64,000 nt of DNA from Rhodococcus rhodochrous (GTDB lineage: Bacteria; Actinomycetota; Actinomycetes; Mycobacteriales; Mycobacteriaceae): the NCBI RefSeq assembly GCF_014854695.1, contig NZ_CP027557.1, forward strand, positions 2,294,001-2,358,000, written 5' to 3'. Shown piece by piece: positions 17,268 to 26,554 of this stretch (position 1 is the first letter of the stretch; each line of letters starts with the position of its first letter). A program made the position numbers and the translations under genes. The notes beneath the pieces were generated by a model, which was not told where the DNA came from, made no database searches, and was given only the letters and a program-made list of their open reading frames with translations.

Positions 17268-18230
17268 TCAGCTGGCGTAGGCGCGAAGGCGCTCGGCGCG
17301 GTCTCCTTCGCGGAGCTTGGCCATCACTTCGCGTTCGATCTGGCGGACACGCTCACGGGACAGCCCGAAGAGCTTGCCGATCTGATCGAGTGTGCGGGGC
17401 TGGCCGTCGTCGAGTCCGTAGCGCAGACGGATGACCTGCTGTTCGCGCTCGTCGAGCGTCGCGAGGACGCTGCGGACGTCGCTGTGCAGGAGGCCGGCGA
17501 TGACGGCGGTCTCGGCGGACGTCGCCTCGGCGTCCTCGATGAAGTCGCCCAGCGGGGCCTCCTCGTCGTTGCCGACGGGCATGTCGAGGCTCACCGGGTC
17601 GCGGCTGTGGTCGAGCAGGTCGGCGATCTTCTCGACGGGGATACCCGACTCGTTGGCGAGTTCCTCGTCGGTCGCCTCGCGGCCGAGCTGCTGGTGCAGC
17701 TCACGCTTGATGCGGGCGAGCTTGTTGACCTGTTCGACGAGGTGGACGGGGAGCCGGATCGTGCGGCTCTGGTCGGCCATGCCGCGGGTGATGGCTTGAC
17801 GGATCCACCACGTCGCGTAGGTCGAGAACTTGAAGCCCTTCGCGTAGTCGAACTTCTCCATCGCACGGATCAGGCCGAGGTTGCCCTCCTGGATGAGGTC
17901 CAGCAGGGGCATACCGCGTCCGGTGTAACGCTTCGCCAGCGAGACGACGAGGCGCAGGTTCGCCTCGAGCAGGTGGCTGCGAGCGGCCTGTCCTTCGCGG
18001 ACGATGATCGCGAGGTCGCGCTTCTTCGCCGCCGACAGACGCTTCTTCGTCTCGAGCAGGTGCTTGGCATACAGGCCGGCCTCGATCCGCTTGGCCAATT
18101 CCACCTCGTCGGCTGCGGTGAGCAGAGCAGTCCGTCCGATACCGTTCAGGTAGACGCGAACGAGATCGGCTGCGGGGCTCTGACCGTCCAGGTCGGAATC
18201 GAAGCGAGCGGTGGTTTCGGGGCGTGCCAT
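17268..18230 (-). CDS. sigB: Principal-like sigma factor SigB
   Basis: A 320-residue group 2 sigma-70 factor. Region 1.2 starts near residue 20 ([12 protein letters not shown]). Region 2 contains [21 protein letters not shown] and the -10 recognition helix [20 protein letters not shown]. Region 4.2 has the [23 protein letters not shown]. It lacks the long lysine-rich N-terminal extension of SigA in this window, which identifies it as the non-essential stationary/stress paralog. ATG 18230 chosen for GAGGAGG 6 nt upstream. Unlike in corynebacteria and mycobacteria, acuC-patA separate it from ideR. Confidence 0.94.
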   Translation of the reverse strand: MARPETTARFDSDLDGQSPAADLVRVYLNGIGRTALLTAADEVELAKRIEAGLYAKHLLETKKRLSAAKKRDLAIIVREGQAARSHLLEANLRLVVSLAKRYTGRGMPLLDLIQEGNLGLIRAMEKFDYAKGFKFSTYATWWIRQAITRGMADQSRTIRLPVHLVEQVNKLARIKRELHQQLGREATDEELANESGIPVEKIADLLDHSRDPVSLDMPVGNDEEAPLGDFIEDAEATSAETAVIAGLLHSDVRSVLATLDEREQQVIRLRYGLDDGQPRTLDQIGKLFGLSRERVRQIEREVMAKLREGDRAERLRAYAS

Positions 18231-18398
18231 GACGTGCCTCCTCATCGGTGGTGTCTCACAGGGTTCAACGACCGGCGAAGCGGTGGAGTTCCCGTCCGTC
18301 TCCGAGTACCACCGCGCTGACCTGCACTAACCCGATGAGCTCCTGAGAAGTTGCTGAGAGAACCGAATCGTGGAACCTCAGTAACGCCCCGAAGGGGG

Positions 18399-19880
18399 TC
18401 AGACGGGCTCGATCAACCCGTGCCGGACCAAGCCGTGCACGAGGCCCACCGATTGCGTGAGGAGGTCGTCCTCGTCCTCGCCGTGCGCGGCCGCGAGCAG
18501 CGACACGAGATCCCCGAGCGGAAGACCGTCGGCGCGCATGCCGCCGAGCAGGGCGGCCGCGAGATCGTCCACCTCGTGCTGCCAGGCCGGACCGCCACCG
18601 CGGTGCACCCGCACGACCACCTGGTCCCACCCGTCCTCGCCGGGCAGGTGCACCCGCTCGAGGGCCGTATCGGGCCGCACCGCGAAACGGGCGTCGAGCA
18701 CCTCGTGCGTACGCAGCCAGTCGAGGCGACGGAAGTAGTCGACCGCCTCGTCACCCAGCGCATCGGTGAACGCGTGCCGCAGATCCTCGGCCATCACGTC
18801 GGACGGCAGGTCGGTGCGGCGCAGGTAGACGAACCCGAACCCGACGCCCTCGACGCCGTGCTCCTCGAAGTGGTCGAGCCACTGCTCGGCGCGCACCGCG
18901 ACCTCCGGCTCCCGCTGATCGGCGTCGCCGTCGCGCAGCCACGTCCCGACGTACAGGGCGGGATCGGCCACATCACGCTGCACGATCCAGGCGTCGACGC
19001 CGTGTGACGGCAACCACGATGCGACCCGCGCCCGCCAGTCCTCACCCTCGACGTGCACCCAGGACGCGAGCATCGCGGCGGTGCCGCCGGGATTCAGGTG
19101 CTCGGCGGCCTGCGAGATCATGAGCCGGCTGGCGCCGTCGAGGTCGAGACCGGAGTCGCGGTAGCTGTGCTCGACGCGTCCCGCGCTCACCACGAACGGC
19201 GGGTTCGCGACGATGCGGTCGAAGGTCCGGCCGGCGACCGGCTCGAACCACGACCCTTCGAGAAGATCGATGTCGATCTCGTTCAGCGCGGCGCTCGCGG
19301 CGGCCAGGGTCAGGCAACGGGGATTGATGTCGGTCGCGGTGACCTCGTCCGCGTGGTCCGCGGCGCGGATGGCCTGCACCCCGCAACCGGTGCCGAGGTC
19401 GAGCACCGAACCCACCCGATCGGTGGGGGTGGCCTGCAGCAGCGACAGGGAGGCCTGACCGACGCCGAGGACGTGATCTGGCCGGGTCGGGACGGGCCGG
19501 ATCGAGCCGTCGAGATCGGACAGCACCCAGCGGCTACCGGTCCCGGCGTCGAGGGGTCGCAGGTCGAGAGCGGCCCGCACGCCGTCGCCGTCGCGTTCGA
19601 CGAGCCCCGCCTGCACGGCCTGCTCCGTCGTCACCGGAGCGAGAGCCTGCGCGACCTCGTCCTCGGGGCAGGTGTCCTGGAGGAGGAACAGTCGCACGAG
19701 CACGCCGAGATCGCCCGCACCACGCGCGATGCGCCGGGCGGGGACGGGTTCACTGCGTCCGAGGGCGGCGTGCGCCTCGGGTCCGAGCAGTTCCCGCACG
19801 GTGTCGAGGTCGTAGCGGCACCGGATCAGTGCGGTGCGCAGAGCCGGGCAGAGAGACAGGAGAAGGTCGCGGTCCACCAC
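18399..19880 (-). CDS. Class I SAM-dependent methyltransferase with N-terminal DUF7059-like domain
   Basis: A 493-residue protein. Residues 1-130 form a helical domain typical of actinobacterial methyltransferases of this type. The methyltransferase core follows: SAM-binding VLDLGTGCGVQAI (about residue 160) and catalytic NPPF in IVANPPFVVS (about 225). NPPF/NPPY enzymes methylate amide or exocyclic amino nitrogens (glutamine of release factors, or bases in RNA or DNA), so an N-methyltransferase is likely but the substrate is unknown. It is upstream of sigB on the same strand with a 168-bp gap. GTG 19880 or 19877 could be the start. Confidence 0.85.
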   Translation of the reverse strand: MVDRDLLLSLCPALRTALIRCRYDLDTVRELLGPEAHAALGRSEPVPARRIARGAGDLGVLVRLFLLQDTCPEDEVAQALAPVTTEQAVQAGLVERDGDGVRAALDLRPLDAGTGSRWVLSDLDGSIRPVPTRPDHVLGVGQASLSLLQATPTDRVGSVLDLGTGCGVQAIRAADHADEVTATDINPRCLTLAAASAALNEIDIDLLEGSWFEPVAGRTFDRIVANPPFVVSAGRVEHSYRDSGLDLDGASRLMISQAAEHLNPGGTAAMLASWVHVEGEDWRARVASWLPSHGVDAWIVQRDVADPALYVGTWLRDGDADQREPEVAVRAEQWLDHFEEHGVEGVGFGFVYLRRTDLPSDVMAEDLRHAFTDALGDEAVDYFRRLDWLRTHEVLDARFAVRPDTALERVHLPGEDGWDQVVVRVHRGGGPAWQHEVDDLAAALLGGMRADGLPLGDLVSLLAAAHGEDEDDLLTQSVGLVHGLVRHGLIEPV

Positions 19881-19914
19881 GACATTCTCGCAAGCGCCCC
19901 GTCGGGGGTCCCTC

Positions 19915-20274
19915 TCAGCCGTCGATCACATGGTGTCGGGACGACTCGATCGCCGGGGCGTCGTCGAAGCGGCCGTCCCAGCGGCTCGGTTCGTCCTTGC
20001 GGCGCGGCGGCCGGTCGTTGGCGATGAGGACGGCGATCCACGGCAGCGGGATCGACACCCCGATGATCGCCATCGAGATCCAGGGATTGGCCCATACGCC
20101 GTACGCGATCGCCGCCAGCAGCAGGGCGGGGATGCGGACCGACATGATGGTGAGGTACTTGCGAACCCGTGCTCGGTGCTGATCCTCGAGCGACGCCTCC
20201 GCCGCGGTGATCAGAACCGGGTTGTCGGGCGATCCGTTCTCGGGGGATCCGCCGAAACCGTGAGTTCTCGCCAT
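19915..20274 (-). CDS. DUF3099 small membrane protein (Rv2709-like)
   Basis: A 119-residue protein with two hydrophobic helices in the middle (about 51-72 and 75-95, separated by NPW) flanked by charged ends, so a two-pass inner-membrane protein of the actinobacterial DUF3099 family. Function unknown. Next to sigB in mycobacteria too (Rv2709). ATG 20274 has GGTGGAAG upstream. Its stop is 34 bp before the methyltransferase start, so the two may be co-transcribed. Confidence 0.8.
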   Translation of the reverse strand: MARTHGFGGSPENGSPDNPVLITAAEASLEDQHRARVRKYLTIMSVRIPALLLAAIAYGVWANPWISMAIIGVSIPLPWIAVLIANDRPPRRKDEPSRWDGRFDDAPAIESSRHHVIDG

Positions 20275-20347
20275 GTCTTCCACCTTCCCACGCCGGGCCG
20301 TCGCACGCACATACACATCCGGCCCTTCCGTGCGGCATCATGGACAC

Positions 20348-20584
20348 GTGAGCACGGATATCAAGGAACGGTCGGATACCACCACCGACGAAACGACCGA
20401 CGACGACACCCCGAAGTTCTTCCACTACGTGAAGAAGAACAAGATCGCCGAGAGTGCGGTCATGGGTACCCATGTGGTCGCGCTGTGCGGTGAGGTCTTT
20501 CCGGTGACCCGGTCGCCGAAGCCCGGCTCGCCGGTGTGCCCCGAATGCAAGAAAGTCTACGACGGTTTGCGCAAGGGCGACTGA
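20348..20584 (+). CDS. DUF3039 zinc-ribbon-like small protein (Rv2708c-like)
   Basis: A 78-residue acidic protein of the DUF3039 family. His41 in GTHVVALCG and the cysteines of ALCGE and CPECKKVYD form a probable single zinc site. Function unknown; conserved beside sigB across Mycobacteriales. The start GTG 20348 is preceded by CATCAT six nt upstream, a leaderless-type element of the CANNNT kind. The last 28 bp overlap the convergent YihY gene. Confidence 0.8.
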   Translation: MSTDIKERSDTTTDETTDDDTPKFFHYVKKNKIAESAVMGTHVVALCGEVFPVTRSPKPGSPVCPECKKVYDGLRKGD

Positions 20585-21891
20585 GACACCTGGTGGAACA
20601 CCTCGTCGTCCGCCGCGGCGTCGGGTGATTCCGGCGACGGTCTTGCTGCCGGCGAAGACGGTGATACTGCCTCCACCGGCGGGAGTTCGGTCTGGGCCGG
20701 GGGAACTTCGGATCCCCCGGCCTTGTCGTCGTGCGAGGCAGGGTCGTGGGGGGCAGTGTCGTCGTGGGGTGCAGGCCGGTCGTCCGGCGCCGCATCCGAC
20801 TCGGCGGGTTTCCCGTCGATCGGCCACGACTCGGGTTGGCGATCCCCGGGCCGGATCAGGTCCGACAGTCGGATGGTCGTGGAGCTCGTCAACCGGCGGG
20901 TGAGGTTCGTCACCGGCCCGCTGTCGGGCGACGGATCACGGGCCGACTGCTCCGCGAGCCAGATCCGCCACTGCTCCAGACGCGTGGCGCGCGCCGGCCA
21001 GAACTGTTGCACCGTGGCGTTGAACTCCGCTCCGAGGACCACGGCGAAACCCAGGAAGAACGTGAACAGCAGGAACGCGATCGGGGCGGCGAGCGCGCCG
21101 TAGGTGTAGCCCGTGGCCGCGACCCACGTCAGGTACCACCGCAGGATCACGCTCGACGCGAGGAAGAACACCCCGGCCAGCACTGCGCCACCGAGCAGTC
21201 GGTGCCACGGCAGTGACTTCGGCAGCGCCACCTTGTACAGGGTCGTCAGACCGATGAGCAGGAGCAGGCCCACTGCGGGGAAGTAGAAGGTGTCGATGAT
21301 CCGTGAGCCGACATCGAACCAGGCGTCGGGCAGCAACCGGCCGATCAGGGTGGGTCCGAGCGCGACGAGCGGCATCGTGAACACCGCCAGGATCAGGAAG
21401 ACCACGTAGAGGAGCAGCCCGAAGATCCGCTGCCACACGGGGTGGCGATGGTCCTGCTGGTGGTGCGCTTCGACGATCGAATCCACGAACGTCGAGATCG
21501 CCGACGATCCCGCCCACAGCGACAACACGAAGCCCAACGACATCACGTCGGCGCGACCCCGACGGAGGACGTCCTCGACGGTGGGCTCGATGATCTGGTC
21601 GACCACGCTGTCGCTGAAGACCGAGCGGAGGAAGGTGACGGTCTTCGACGTGATGATCTCCACCGTGTCGGGACCGAACCAGCCACCGACGTAACCGAGA
21701 CTGCCGAGCAGACCGAGCACCAGGGGCGGCAGCGAGAGGGTCTGCCAGAAGGCCGCGGTCGCCGCCTTGCTGAAGATCGAGTGGTCCCAGGCCGACGACA
21801 GGGTGTGCGTCACGACTTCCCAGCCCTTTCCGACCGCGCGGCGAACGCGGCCGGAGGGTGCCTGGGCGGGGGATCGTGGTGTGTCGTTCAT
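20557..21891 (-). CDS. YihY/BrkB-family inner-membrane protein (Rv2707-like)
   Basis: A 444-residue integral membrane protein with about six transmembrane helices (first near residue 50-75, then pairs to about 300) and the YihY-family segment ATAAFWQTLSLPPLVLG. The C-terminal 120 residues are a hydrophilic, Pro/Asp/Ala-rich tail, longer than usual in the family. The family is often annotated as ribonuclease BN by error; a transport or envelope role is more likely. Converges on and overlaps the DUF3039 gene by 28 bp. ATG 21891. Confidence 0.86.
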   Translation of the reverse strand: MNDTPRSPAQAPSGRVRRAVGKGWEVVTHTLSSAWDHSIFSKAATAAFWQTLSLPPLVLGLLGSLGYVGGWFGPDTVEIITSKTVTFLRSVFSDSVVDQIIEPTVEDVLRRGRADVMSLGFVLSLWAGSSAISTFVDSIVEAHHQQDHRHPVWQRIFGLLLYVVFLILAVFTMPLVALGPTLIGRLLPDAWFDVGSRIIDTFYFPAVGLLLLIGLTTLYKVALPKSLPWHRLLGGAVLAGVFFLASSVILRWYLTWVAATGYTYGALAAPIAFLLFTFFLGFAVVLGAEFNATVQQFWPARATRLEQWRIWLAEQSARDPSPDSGPVTNLTRRLTSSTTIRLSDLIRPGDRQPESWPIDGKPAESDAAPDDRPAPHDDTAPHDPASHDDKAGGSEVPPAQTELPPVEAVSPSSPAARPSPESPDAAADDEVFHQVSQSPLRKPS

Positions 21892-22102
21892 CTACTTCCA
21901 GAATTCCTGAAGACACGCTCGCGTGCGCGCACAGGCAGGTGAGGGCCTCTCGAATTCTGCCACGCAGTCCTCGGAGAACCCGCCGACGCCGCGGCTTCGG
22001 CGGGTTCGCGGGCTCCGAGACGATAGGCTGCATGACGGTCGGCGCCCGGACGAGTGCGGTGGCACCGACCCGAGCGAAGCGGACAAGGAGCACGAGAAAC
22101 CG

Positions 22103-23830
22103 GTGAGCACCGAAACCGTCGGACAAGCTACGACCTCCGCCCCTGTGGCCCAGCTGCGTGCCTGGCAGCGCCGCGCCCTCACCAAGTACCTCGCGACGAA
22201 GCCGCGCGACTTCCTCGCCGTCGCGACCCCCGGTGCCGGTAAGACGACCTTCGCCCTCCGGGTGGCGTCGGAGTTGCTGCGCGACCGGACTGTCGACCAG
22301 ATCACGGTGGTCGCCCCCACCGAGCACCTCAAGCACCAGTGGGCGGGTGCCGCGGCCCGCATCGGCATCGCGCTCGACTCGAACTTCACGAACTCCACCG
22401 GGCAGACGTCGAGCGACTACCAGGGCGTCGTGGTCACCTACGCGCAGGTCGCCTCGCACCCGTTCAAGCACCGTGTGCGCACGGAGGCGCGTCGCACCCT
22501 GGTGATCCTCGACGAGATCCACCACGGTGGCGACGCGAAGAGCTGGGGTGAGGGCATTCTCGAGGCGTTCGGGGACGCGACCCGCCGTCTGGCGCTGACC
22601 GGTACGCCCTTCCGCAGTGACGACAGTGCGATCCCGTTCGTGAGCTACGAGCCGAACGAGGACGGTCTGCTGCAGTCCAAGGCCGACCACGCCTACGGCT
22701 ACGCCGACGCACTCGCCGACGGCGTCGTGCGCCCCGTCGTGTTCCTCGCGTACTCGGGCGAGGCGCGCTGGCGCACGAGTGCGGGAGAGGAGTTCACCGC
22801 TCGACTGGGAGAGCCCCTCAGCGCCGAGCAGACGGCCCGGGCGTGGCGGACGGCCCTCGACCCCCAGGGCGACTGGATTCCTGCGGTGCTGGGGGCGGCG
22901 AACACCCGTCTGCAGCAGCTGCGTGCCGGCGGCATGCCGGACGCCGGTGGGCTCGTCATCGCCACCGACCAGACCACCGCGCGTGCGTACGCGAAGATCC
23001 TCGAGACGATCACCGGCGAGATGCCGACCGTCGTGCTCTCGGACGATCCCACCGCGTCCGACCGCATCTCGCAGTTCAGCGAGGGCAACCAGAGGTGGAT
23101 GGTCGCCGTCCGAATGGTGTCCGAAGGCGTCGACGTCCCGCGACTCGCGGTGGGTGTGTACGCGACCAGCGCCTCGACCCCGTTGTTCTTCGCGCAGGCG
23201 ATCGGCCGCTTCGTGCGGTCGCGGCGCAAGGGGGAGACCGCCAGCGTCTTCCTGCCGTCCGTGCCGGTGCTGCTCGAACTCGCCAGCCAGCTCGAGGCGC
23301 AGCGCGACCACATCCTCGGCAAGCCGCACCGGGTCAAGGAGGGCTTCGACGACGAGCTGCTCGCCGACGCGAACCGGCGCAAGGACGAGCCCGGCGAGGA
23401 CGAGAAGGCCTACCACTCGCTCGGGGCGGACGCGGAACTCGATCAGGTCATCTACGACGGATCCTCGTTCGGCACCGCGACATTCGCCGGCTCCGACGAG
23501 GAGGCCGACTATCTGGGGCTCCCTGGTCTGCTCGACGCGGAACAGATGCGGGCGCTGCTGCGTCAGCGTCAGGAACAGCAGCTGAACAAGCCCAAGGCCG
23601 CACCGGCACCCACGCCGCCGCCCCAGGTGACCGAGCGGGTCGAGACCGCCGACACCCTCGCCCAGCTCCGTCGCGAACTCAACTCGCTCGTCGCGGTCGT
23701 CCACCACCGGACCAGGAAGCCGCACGGGGTGATCCACGGCGAACTGCGTCGCCAGTGCGGTGGTCCGCCGACGGCGATGGCGACCGCCGAGCAACTGCGC
23801 GACCGGATCGCGATCCTGCGCAGCTGGTGA
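22103..23830 (+). CDS. Superfamily 2 DEAD/DEAH-type DNA helicase
   Basis: A 575-residue SF2 helicase. Motifs: Walker A ATPGAGKTTFA (about residue 48), motif II DEIHHGGD (about 142), motif III ALTGTPFRSD (about 170), motif VI QAIGRFVRSRRKGE (about 370). The layout is that of XPB/type I restriction-like translocases; no nuclease domain follows. The last 100 residues are Gln/Pro-rich and then a short helical module. Repair or transcription-coupled roles are possible but unproven. GTG 22103 is used, with AAGGAG about 12 nt upstream, so the start is not certain. A strong hairpin follows the stop. Confidence 0.87.
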   Translation: MSTETVGQATTSAPVAQLRAWQRRALTKYLATKPRDFLAVATPGAGKTTFALRVASELLRDRTVDQITVVAPTEHLKHQWAGAAARIGIALDSNFTNSTGQTSSDYQGVVVTYAQVASHPFKHRVRTEARRTLVILDEIHHGGDAKSWGEGILEAFGDATRRLALTGTPFRSDDSAIPFVSYEPNEDGLLQSKADHAYGYADALADGVVRPVVFLAYSGEARWRTSAGEEFTARLGEPLSAEQTARAWRTALDPQGDWIPAVLGAANTRLQQLRAGGMPDAGGLVIATDQTTARAYAKILETITGEMPTVVLSDDPTASDRISQFSEGNQRWMVAVRMVSEGVDVPRLAVGVYATSASTPLFFAQAIGRFVRSRRKGETASVFLPSVPVLLELASQLEAQRDHILGKPHRVKEGFDDELLADANRRKDEPGEDEKAYHSLGADAELDQVIYDGSSFGTATFAGSDEEADYLGLPGLLDAEQMRALLRQRQEQQLNKPKAAPAPTPPPQVTERVETADTLAQLRRELNSLVAVVHHRTRKPHGVIHGELRRQCGGPPTAMATAEQLRDRIAILRSW

Positions 23831-23836
23831 GGACGA

Positions 23837-23870
23837 GAACGGGCGACCACCTCGAGGTGGTCGCCCGTTC
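23837..23870. terminator. Perfect palindromic terminator
   Basis: A 34-bp perfect palindrome centred on CTCGAG, with arms beginning GAACGGGCGACCACC. It lies 7 bp after the helicase stop and before the convergent DUF7455 gene, so it can terminate both. Confidence 0.85.
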
Positions 23871-23905
23871 GGTCGGGTCGCGGAACCGTGGTTCCGGACG
23901 GCGGA

Positions 23906-24100
23906 TCACACGGTGGCGTCGGACTCGCTCACGATCGTCGCTCCGAGTTCACGGAGGCGGTCGGTGTGCTCGTTCGCGTGGTGCCCGCAGAACAACAGTT
24001 CTCCGCCGGTCGGAAGGACGGCGCGGACACGAGCGGCGGCATTGCACCGATCGCAGCGATCTGCAGCGGTCAACTTCGGGCTGGTCAACGTACCGGGCAT
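23906..24100 (-). CDS. DUF7455 small zinc-finger-like protein
   Basis: A 64-residue protein with CDRC (about residues 15-18) and CGHH (about 38-41), a likely C-x2-C...C-x-H-H metal site. It matches the small actinobacterial family with motif LTAADRCDRC...GGELLFCGHH, usually found close to sigA. Function unknown. ATG 24100 is set by GGAGGAG three nt upstream; the open frame upstream has no signal. Confidence 0.8.
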   Translation of the reverse strand: MPGTLTSPKLTAADRCDRCNAAARVRAVLPTGGELLFCGHHANEHTDRLRELGATIVSESDATV

Positions 24101-24358
24101 GACTCCTCCAAACTGGCCACCGCTCATATCGGGTGCCGGGGTCTGGTCCGCCGCACCGGCCGGCGCGGTGGATCTACTCTGACAGACGATTCGTATTCAT
24201 GTGTTGTTCCCCTGGATGCCCAATGGTGGCGTGTTTCACGCATCGAACAGCGAAAACGCTTCGACATGGCCGTTTTCCGCACGGTGTGTTCGCTCACAGC
24301 GCAGAGCTCGAGGGGGCCGGGAACGCCCCGGACGGGCTGTCCGACGCACAATGACGCC

Positions 24359-24739
24359 ATGACCGAGACCCTGCTGCACATCATCTCCCGCGACGATTGG
24401 GACCGCTTCCGACCCCTCGGGGCGGTCGTGCCGGACTCCCTCGGGACCCAGGGTTTCGTCCACCTGTCGACCCCGCACCAGGTGCACCTGCCCGCCGACC
24501 GGTTGTACGTCGGCCGCACGGACCTCCTCCTGCTGCGCGTCGACCCGACGCGCCTCGTCGACCCGCTCCGTTTCGAACCCGGCGTACCGGAGGACCCGGA
24601 GTCGATGCGCTTTCCTCACCTCTACGGGCCCCTGCCCGTCGACGCCGTCGTGGAGGTGACGCCCTACCTGCCGGGACCGGACGGTCGGTTCCCGCCCCTG
24701 GACCGGGAGCGAGCGGACGCCGTCGGTCCGGAGGACTAG
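24359..24739 (+). CDS. DUF952 family protein
   Basis: A 126-residue cytosolic protein of the DUF952 family (ADP-ribosyltransferase-like fold in some analyses). Recognisable elements: LLHIISRDDW at the N-terminus, GFVHLSTPHQV, and FPHLYGPLPVDAVVEV. Family members are small and mostly uncharacterised. CACAAT ends six nt before ATG 24359, suggesting a leaderless mRNA. The stop codon is part of the promoter of the next gene. The 258-bp region before it has no other gene I can support. Confidence 0.8.
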   Translation: MTETLLHIISRDDWDRFRPLGAVVPDSLGTQGFVHLSTPHQVHLPADRLYVGRTDLLLLRVDPTRLVDPLRFEPGVPEDPESMRFPHLYGPLPVDAVVEVTPYLPGPDGRFPPLDRERADAVGPED

Positions 24740-24749
24740 TCTTTCGACC
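24737..24749 (+). promoter_or_regulatory. Leaderless promoter of khtTU inside the DUF952 stop codon
   Basis: TAGTCT (24737-24742) is followed by 7 nt and the ATG at 24750. The TAG of this -10 element is itself the stop codon of the DUF952 gene. Confidence 0.5.
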
Positions 24750-25232
24750 ATGATCGTCGACGTGACGCCGCTTCCCGGGATCGGTGTACGCAAGGACTTC
24801 GAACTGGCCTCCGGGCGCCGCATCGGGGTGATCACCCATCGGGACGGTCACAGCGACCTCATCATCTCGAAGGCGGGCGACCCCGACGCGTGTGCGGCTT
24901 CCCTGCCTCTCACCGTCGAGGAGGCGGCGACGCTCAGCAATCTGCTCGGTGCCCCACAGCTCGTCGCACAGTTGCGTGAAGACCACCGCGAACTGCCCGG
25001 AATCCTCACCCGACAGCTCCATGTCAACGAGGATTCCCGGTTCGACGGAGCGGTACTGGGCGACACCGCGTTGCGCACCCGCACCGGTGTGTCCGTCGTG
25101 GCCGTGATGCGTGCCGGTCAGGTCATGCCGTCTCCGACACCCGACTTCGTTCTCACGGGTGGGGACATCCTGGTGGCGGTCGGCACGGCCGACGGTCTCG
25201 ACGCGGTCGCCAGGATCCTGCGCAACGGCTGA
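24750..25232 (+). CDS. Cation/proton antiporter regulatory subunit (KhtT-like, TrkA-C)
   Basis: A 160-residue soluble protein: an N-terminal KhtT-type domain (VTPLPGIGVRKDFEL) and a C-terminal TrkA-C (RCK_C) domain (about 85-158, ending ILVAVGTADGL). In Bacillus, KhtT controls the KhtU K+/H+ antiporter in response to pH and c-di-AMP. The transporter gene follows after 9 bp, so the pair is an operon. Family and context are clear; the ligand here is an inference. Confidence 0.87.
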   Translation: MIVDVTPLPGIGVRKDFELASGRRIGVITHRDGHSDLIISKAGDPDACAASLPLTVEEAATLSNLLGAPQLVAQLREDHRELPGILTRQLHVNEDSRFDGAVLGDTALRTRTGVSVVAVMRAGQVMPSPTPDFVLTGGDILVAVGTADGLDAVARILRNG

Positions 25233-25241
25233 TCCCGCAGA

Positions 25242-26456
25242 ATGGACACGACGACACTCGCACTCATCGAACTGGGTGCGGTGTTCTTCGGACTCGGCGT
25301 CCTCGGACGGCTCGCGGCGCGGATCGGCATGTCGCCGTTCCCGTTCTATCTGATCGGCGGCCTGTGCTTCGGCAACGGTGGCTTCATCCAGCTCGGCGAC
25401 ATCGGGGCGTTCAGTCACATCGCCAGCGAGATCGGCGTGGTCCTGCTGCTGTTGCTGCTCGGTCTCGAGTACACCGCGAACGAGTTGATCAGCGGCCTGC
25501 GACGCTCCCGGATGGCAGGTCTGCTCGACCTCGCCCTGAACGCGGTGCCGGGAGCCGCCGTCGCGCTGATCCTGGGTCTCGGACCCATCGGCGCCTTCGT
25601 GCTCGCGGGTGTCACCTACATCTCGTCGTCCGGGATCGTGGCGAAGGTCCTCGCCGATCTGGGGCGCCTCGGCAACCGCGAGACCCCGGTCGTCCTGTCG
25701 ATCCTCGTCTTCGAGGATCTCGCGATGGCCGTCTACCTCCCGATCCTCACTGCGATCCTGGCGGGCGTGAGTCTGCTCGGCGGCCTCGAAGCCGTCGCGA
25801 TCTCACTCGGTCTCGTCACCGTGGTGTTGGTGCTGGTGGTGCGATACGGGCGCTACGTCTCGGTCGTGCTCGACAGCCCCGATCGGGAAACGCTGTTGCT
25901 CAAGCTGCTCGGCGCGGCATTGTTGGTGGCGGGAATGGCGTCGGCCCTACAGGTGTCCGCGGCCGTGGGTGCCTTCCTGCTGGGCATCGCCATCTCCGGT
26001 TCGACGGCACACAACGCGGTCCGGGTCCTCGAACCGCTCCGCGACCTGTTCGCCGCCATCTTCTTCGTCTTCTTCGGACTCAACACCGATCCGACGGCGA
26101 TACCGCCGGTGCTCGGCTGGGCGATCCTGCTGGCCGTGCTAACCGCGCTGACGAAGCTCGTCACCGGATGGATCGCGGCGGCCCGTCACGGTATCGCTGT
26201 GATGGGCCGGGCGCGCGCCGGCGCGGCACTCATCGCCCGGGGAGAGTTCTCCATCGTGATCGCCGGACTGGCCGTGGCCTCCGGTCACGTCGACAGTCGC
26301 CTCGCGGCGATCGCCTCGGCATACGTGATGATCACCGCGGTGCTCGGTCCCGTGGCCGCGCGGATCGTCGAACCGGTGATGCGGTTCGCATCCACACGAC
26401 TCCCCGGAGGCGACGAGCGACAGCGCCTTCCCGGAGACGAACCGGAGCTTCTCTAG
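25242..26456 (+). CDS. Monovalent cation:proton antiporter, CPA2 family (KhtU-like)
   Basis: A 404-residue CPA2-type antiporter with about 12-13 transmembrane helices along its length (for example LIELGAVFFGLGVLGRLAA and IGVVLLLLLLGLEYT). It probably exports K+ (or Na+) in exchange for H+. It lacks the long C-terminal RCK domain of KefB/KefC, because that function is in the separate regulatory subunit encoded 9 bp upstream. Its end converges with sigA across a double hairpin. Confidence 0.9.
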   Translation: MDTTTLALIELGAVFFGLGVLGRLAARIGMSPFPFYLIGGLCFGNGGFIQLGDIGAFSHIASEIGVVLLLLLLGLEYTANELISGLRRSRMAGLLDLALNAVPGAAVALILGLGPIGAFVLAGVTYISSSGIVAKVLADLGRLGNRETPVVLSILVFEDLAMAVYLPILTAILAGVSLLGGLEAVAISLGLVTVVLVLVVRYGRYVSVVLDSPDRETLLLKLLGAALLVAGMASALQVSAAVGAFLLGIAISGSTAHNAVRVLEPLRDLFAAIFFVFFGLNTDPTAIPPVLGWAILLAVLTALTKLVTGWIAAARHGIAVMGRARAGAALIARGEFSIVIAGLAVASGHVDSRLAAIASAYVMITAVLGPVAARIVEPVMRFASTRLPGGDERQRLPGDEPELL

Positions 26457-26503
26457 CGGCCCCTTCTCTCGCGGCCTTCTTCTGCGGACCCCGGGGTCCG
26501 GAA

Positions 26504-26545
26504 CGAAGAACGAGGGCCACCCGATCGGATGGCCCTCGTTCTTCG
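26504..26545. terminator. Bidirectional terminator between khtU and sigA
   Basis: CGAAGAACGAGGGCCA (26504-26519) pairs with TGGCCCTCGTTCTTCG (26530-26545): a 16-bp stem with a 10-nt loop. A smaller palindrome, GGACCCCGGGGTCC (26487-26500), lies just before it. Confidence 0.85.
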
Positions 26546-26554
26546 GGACGGATG

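Noticed and set aside
20936-23794. A 952-codon minus-strand frame opposite the helicase
   Set aside because: Shadow of the helicase and YihY genes; no recognisable domain and composition dominated by Arg, Gly, His and Asp.
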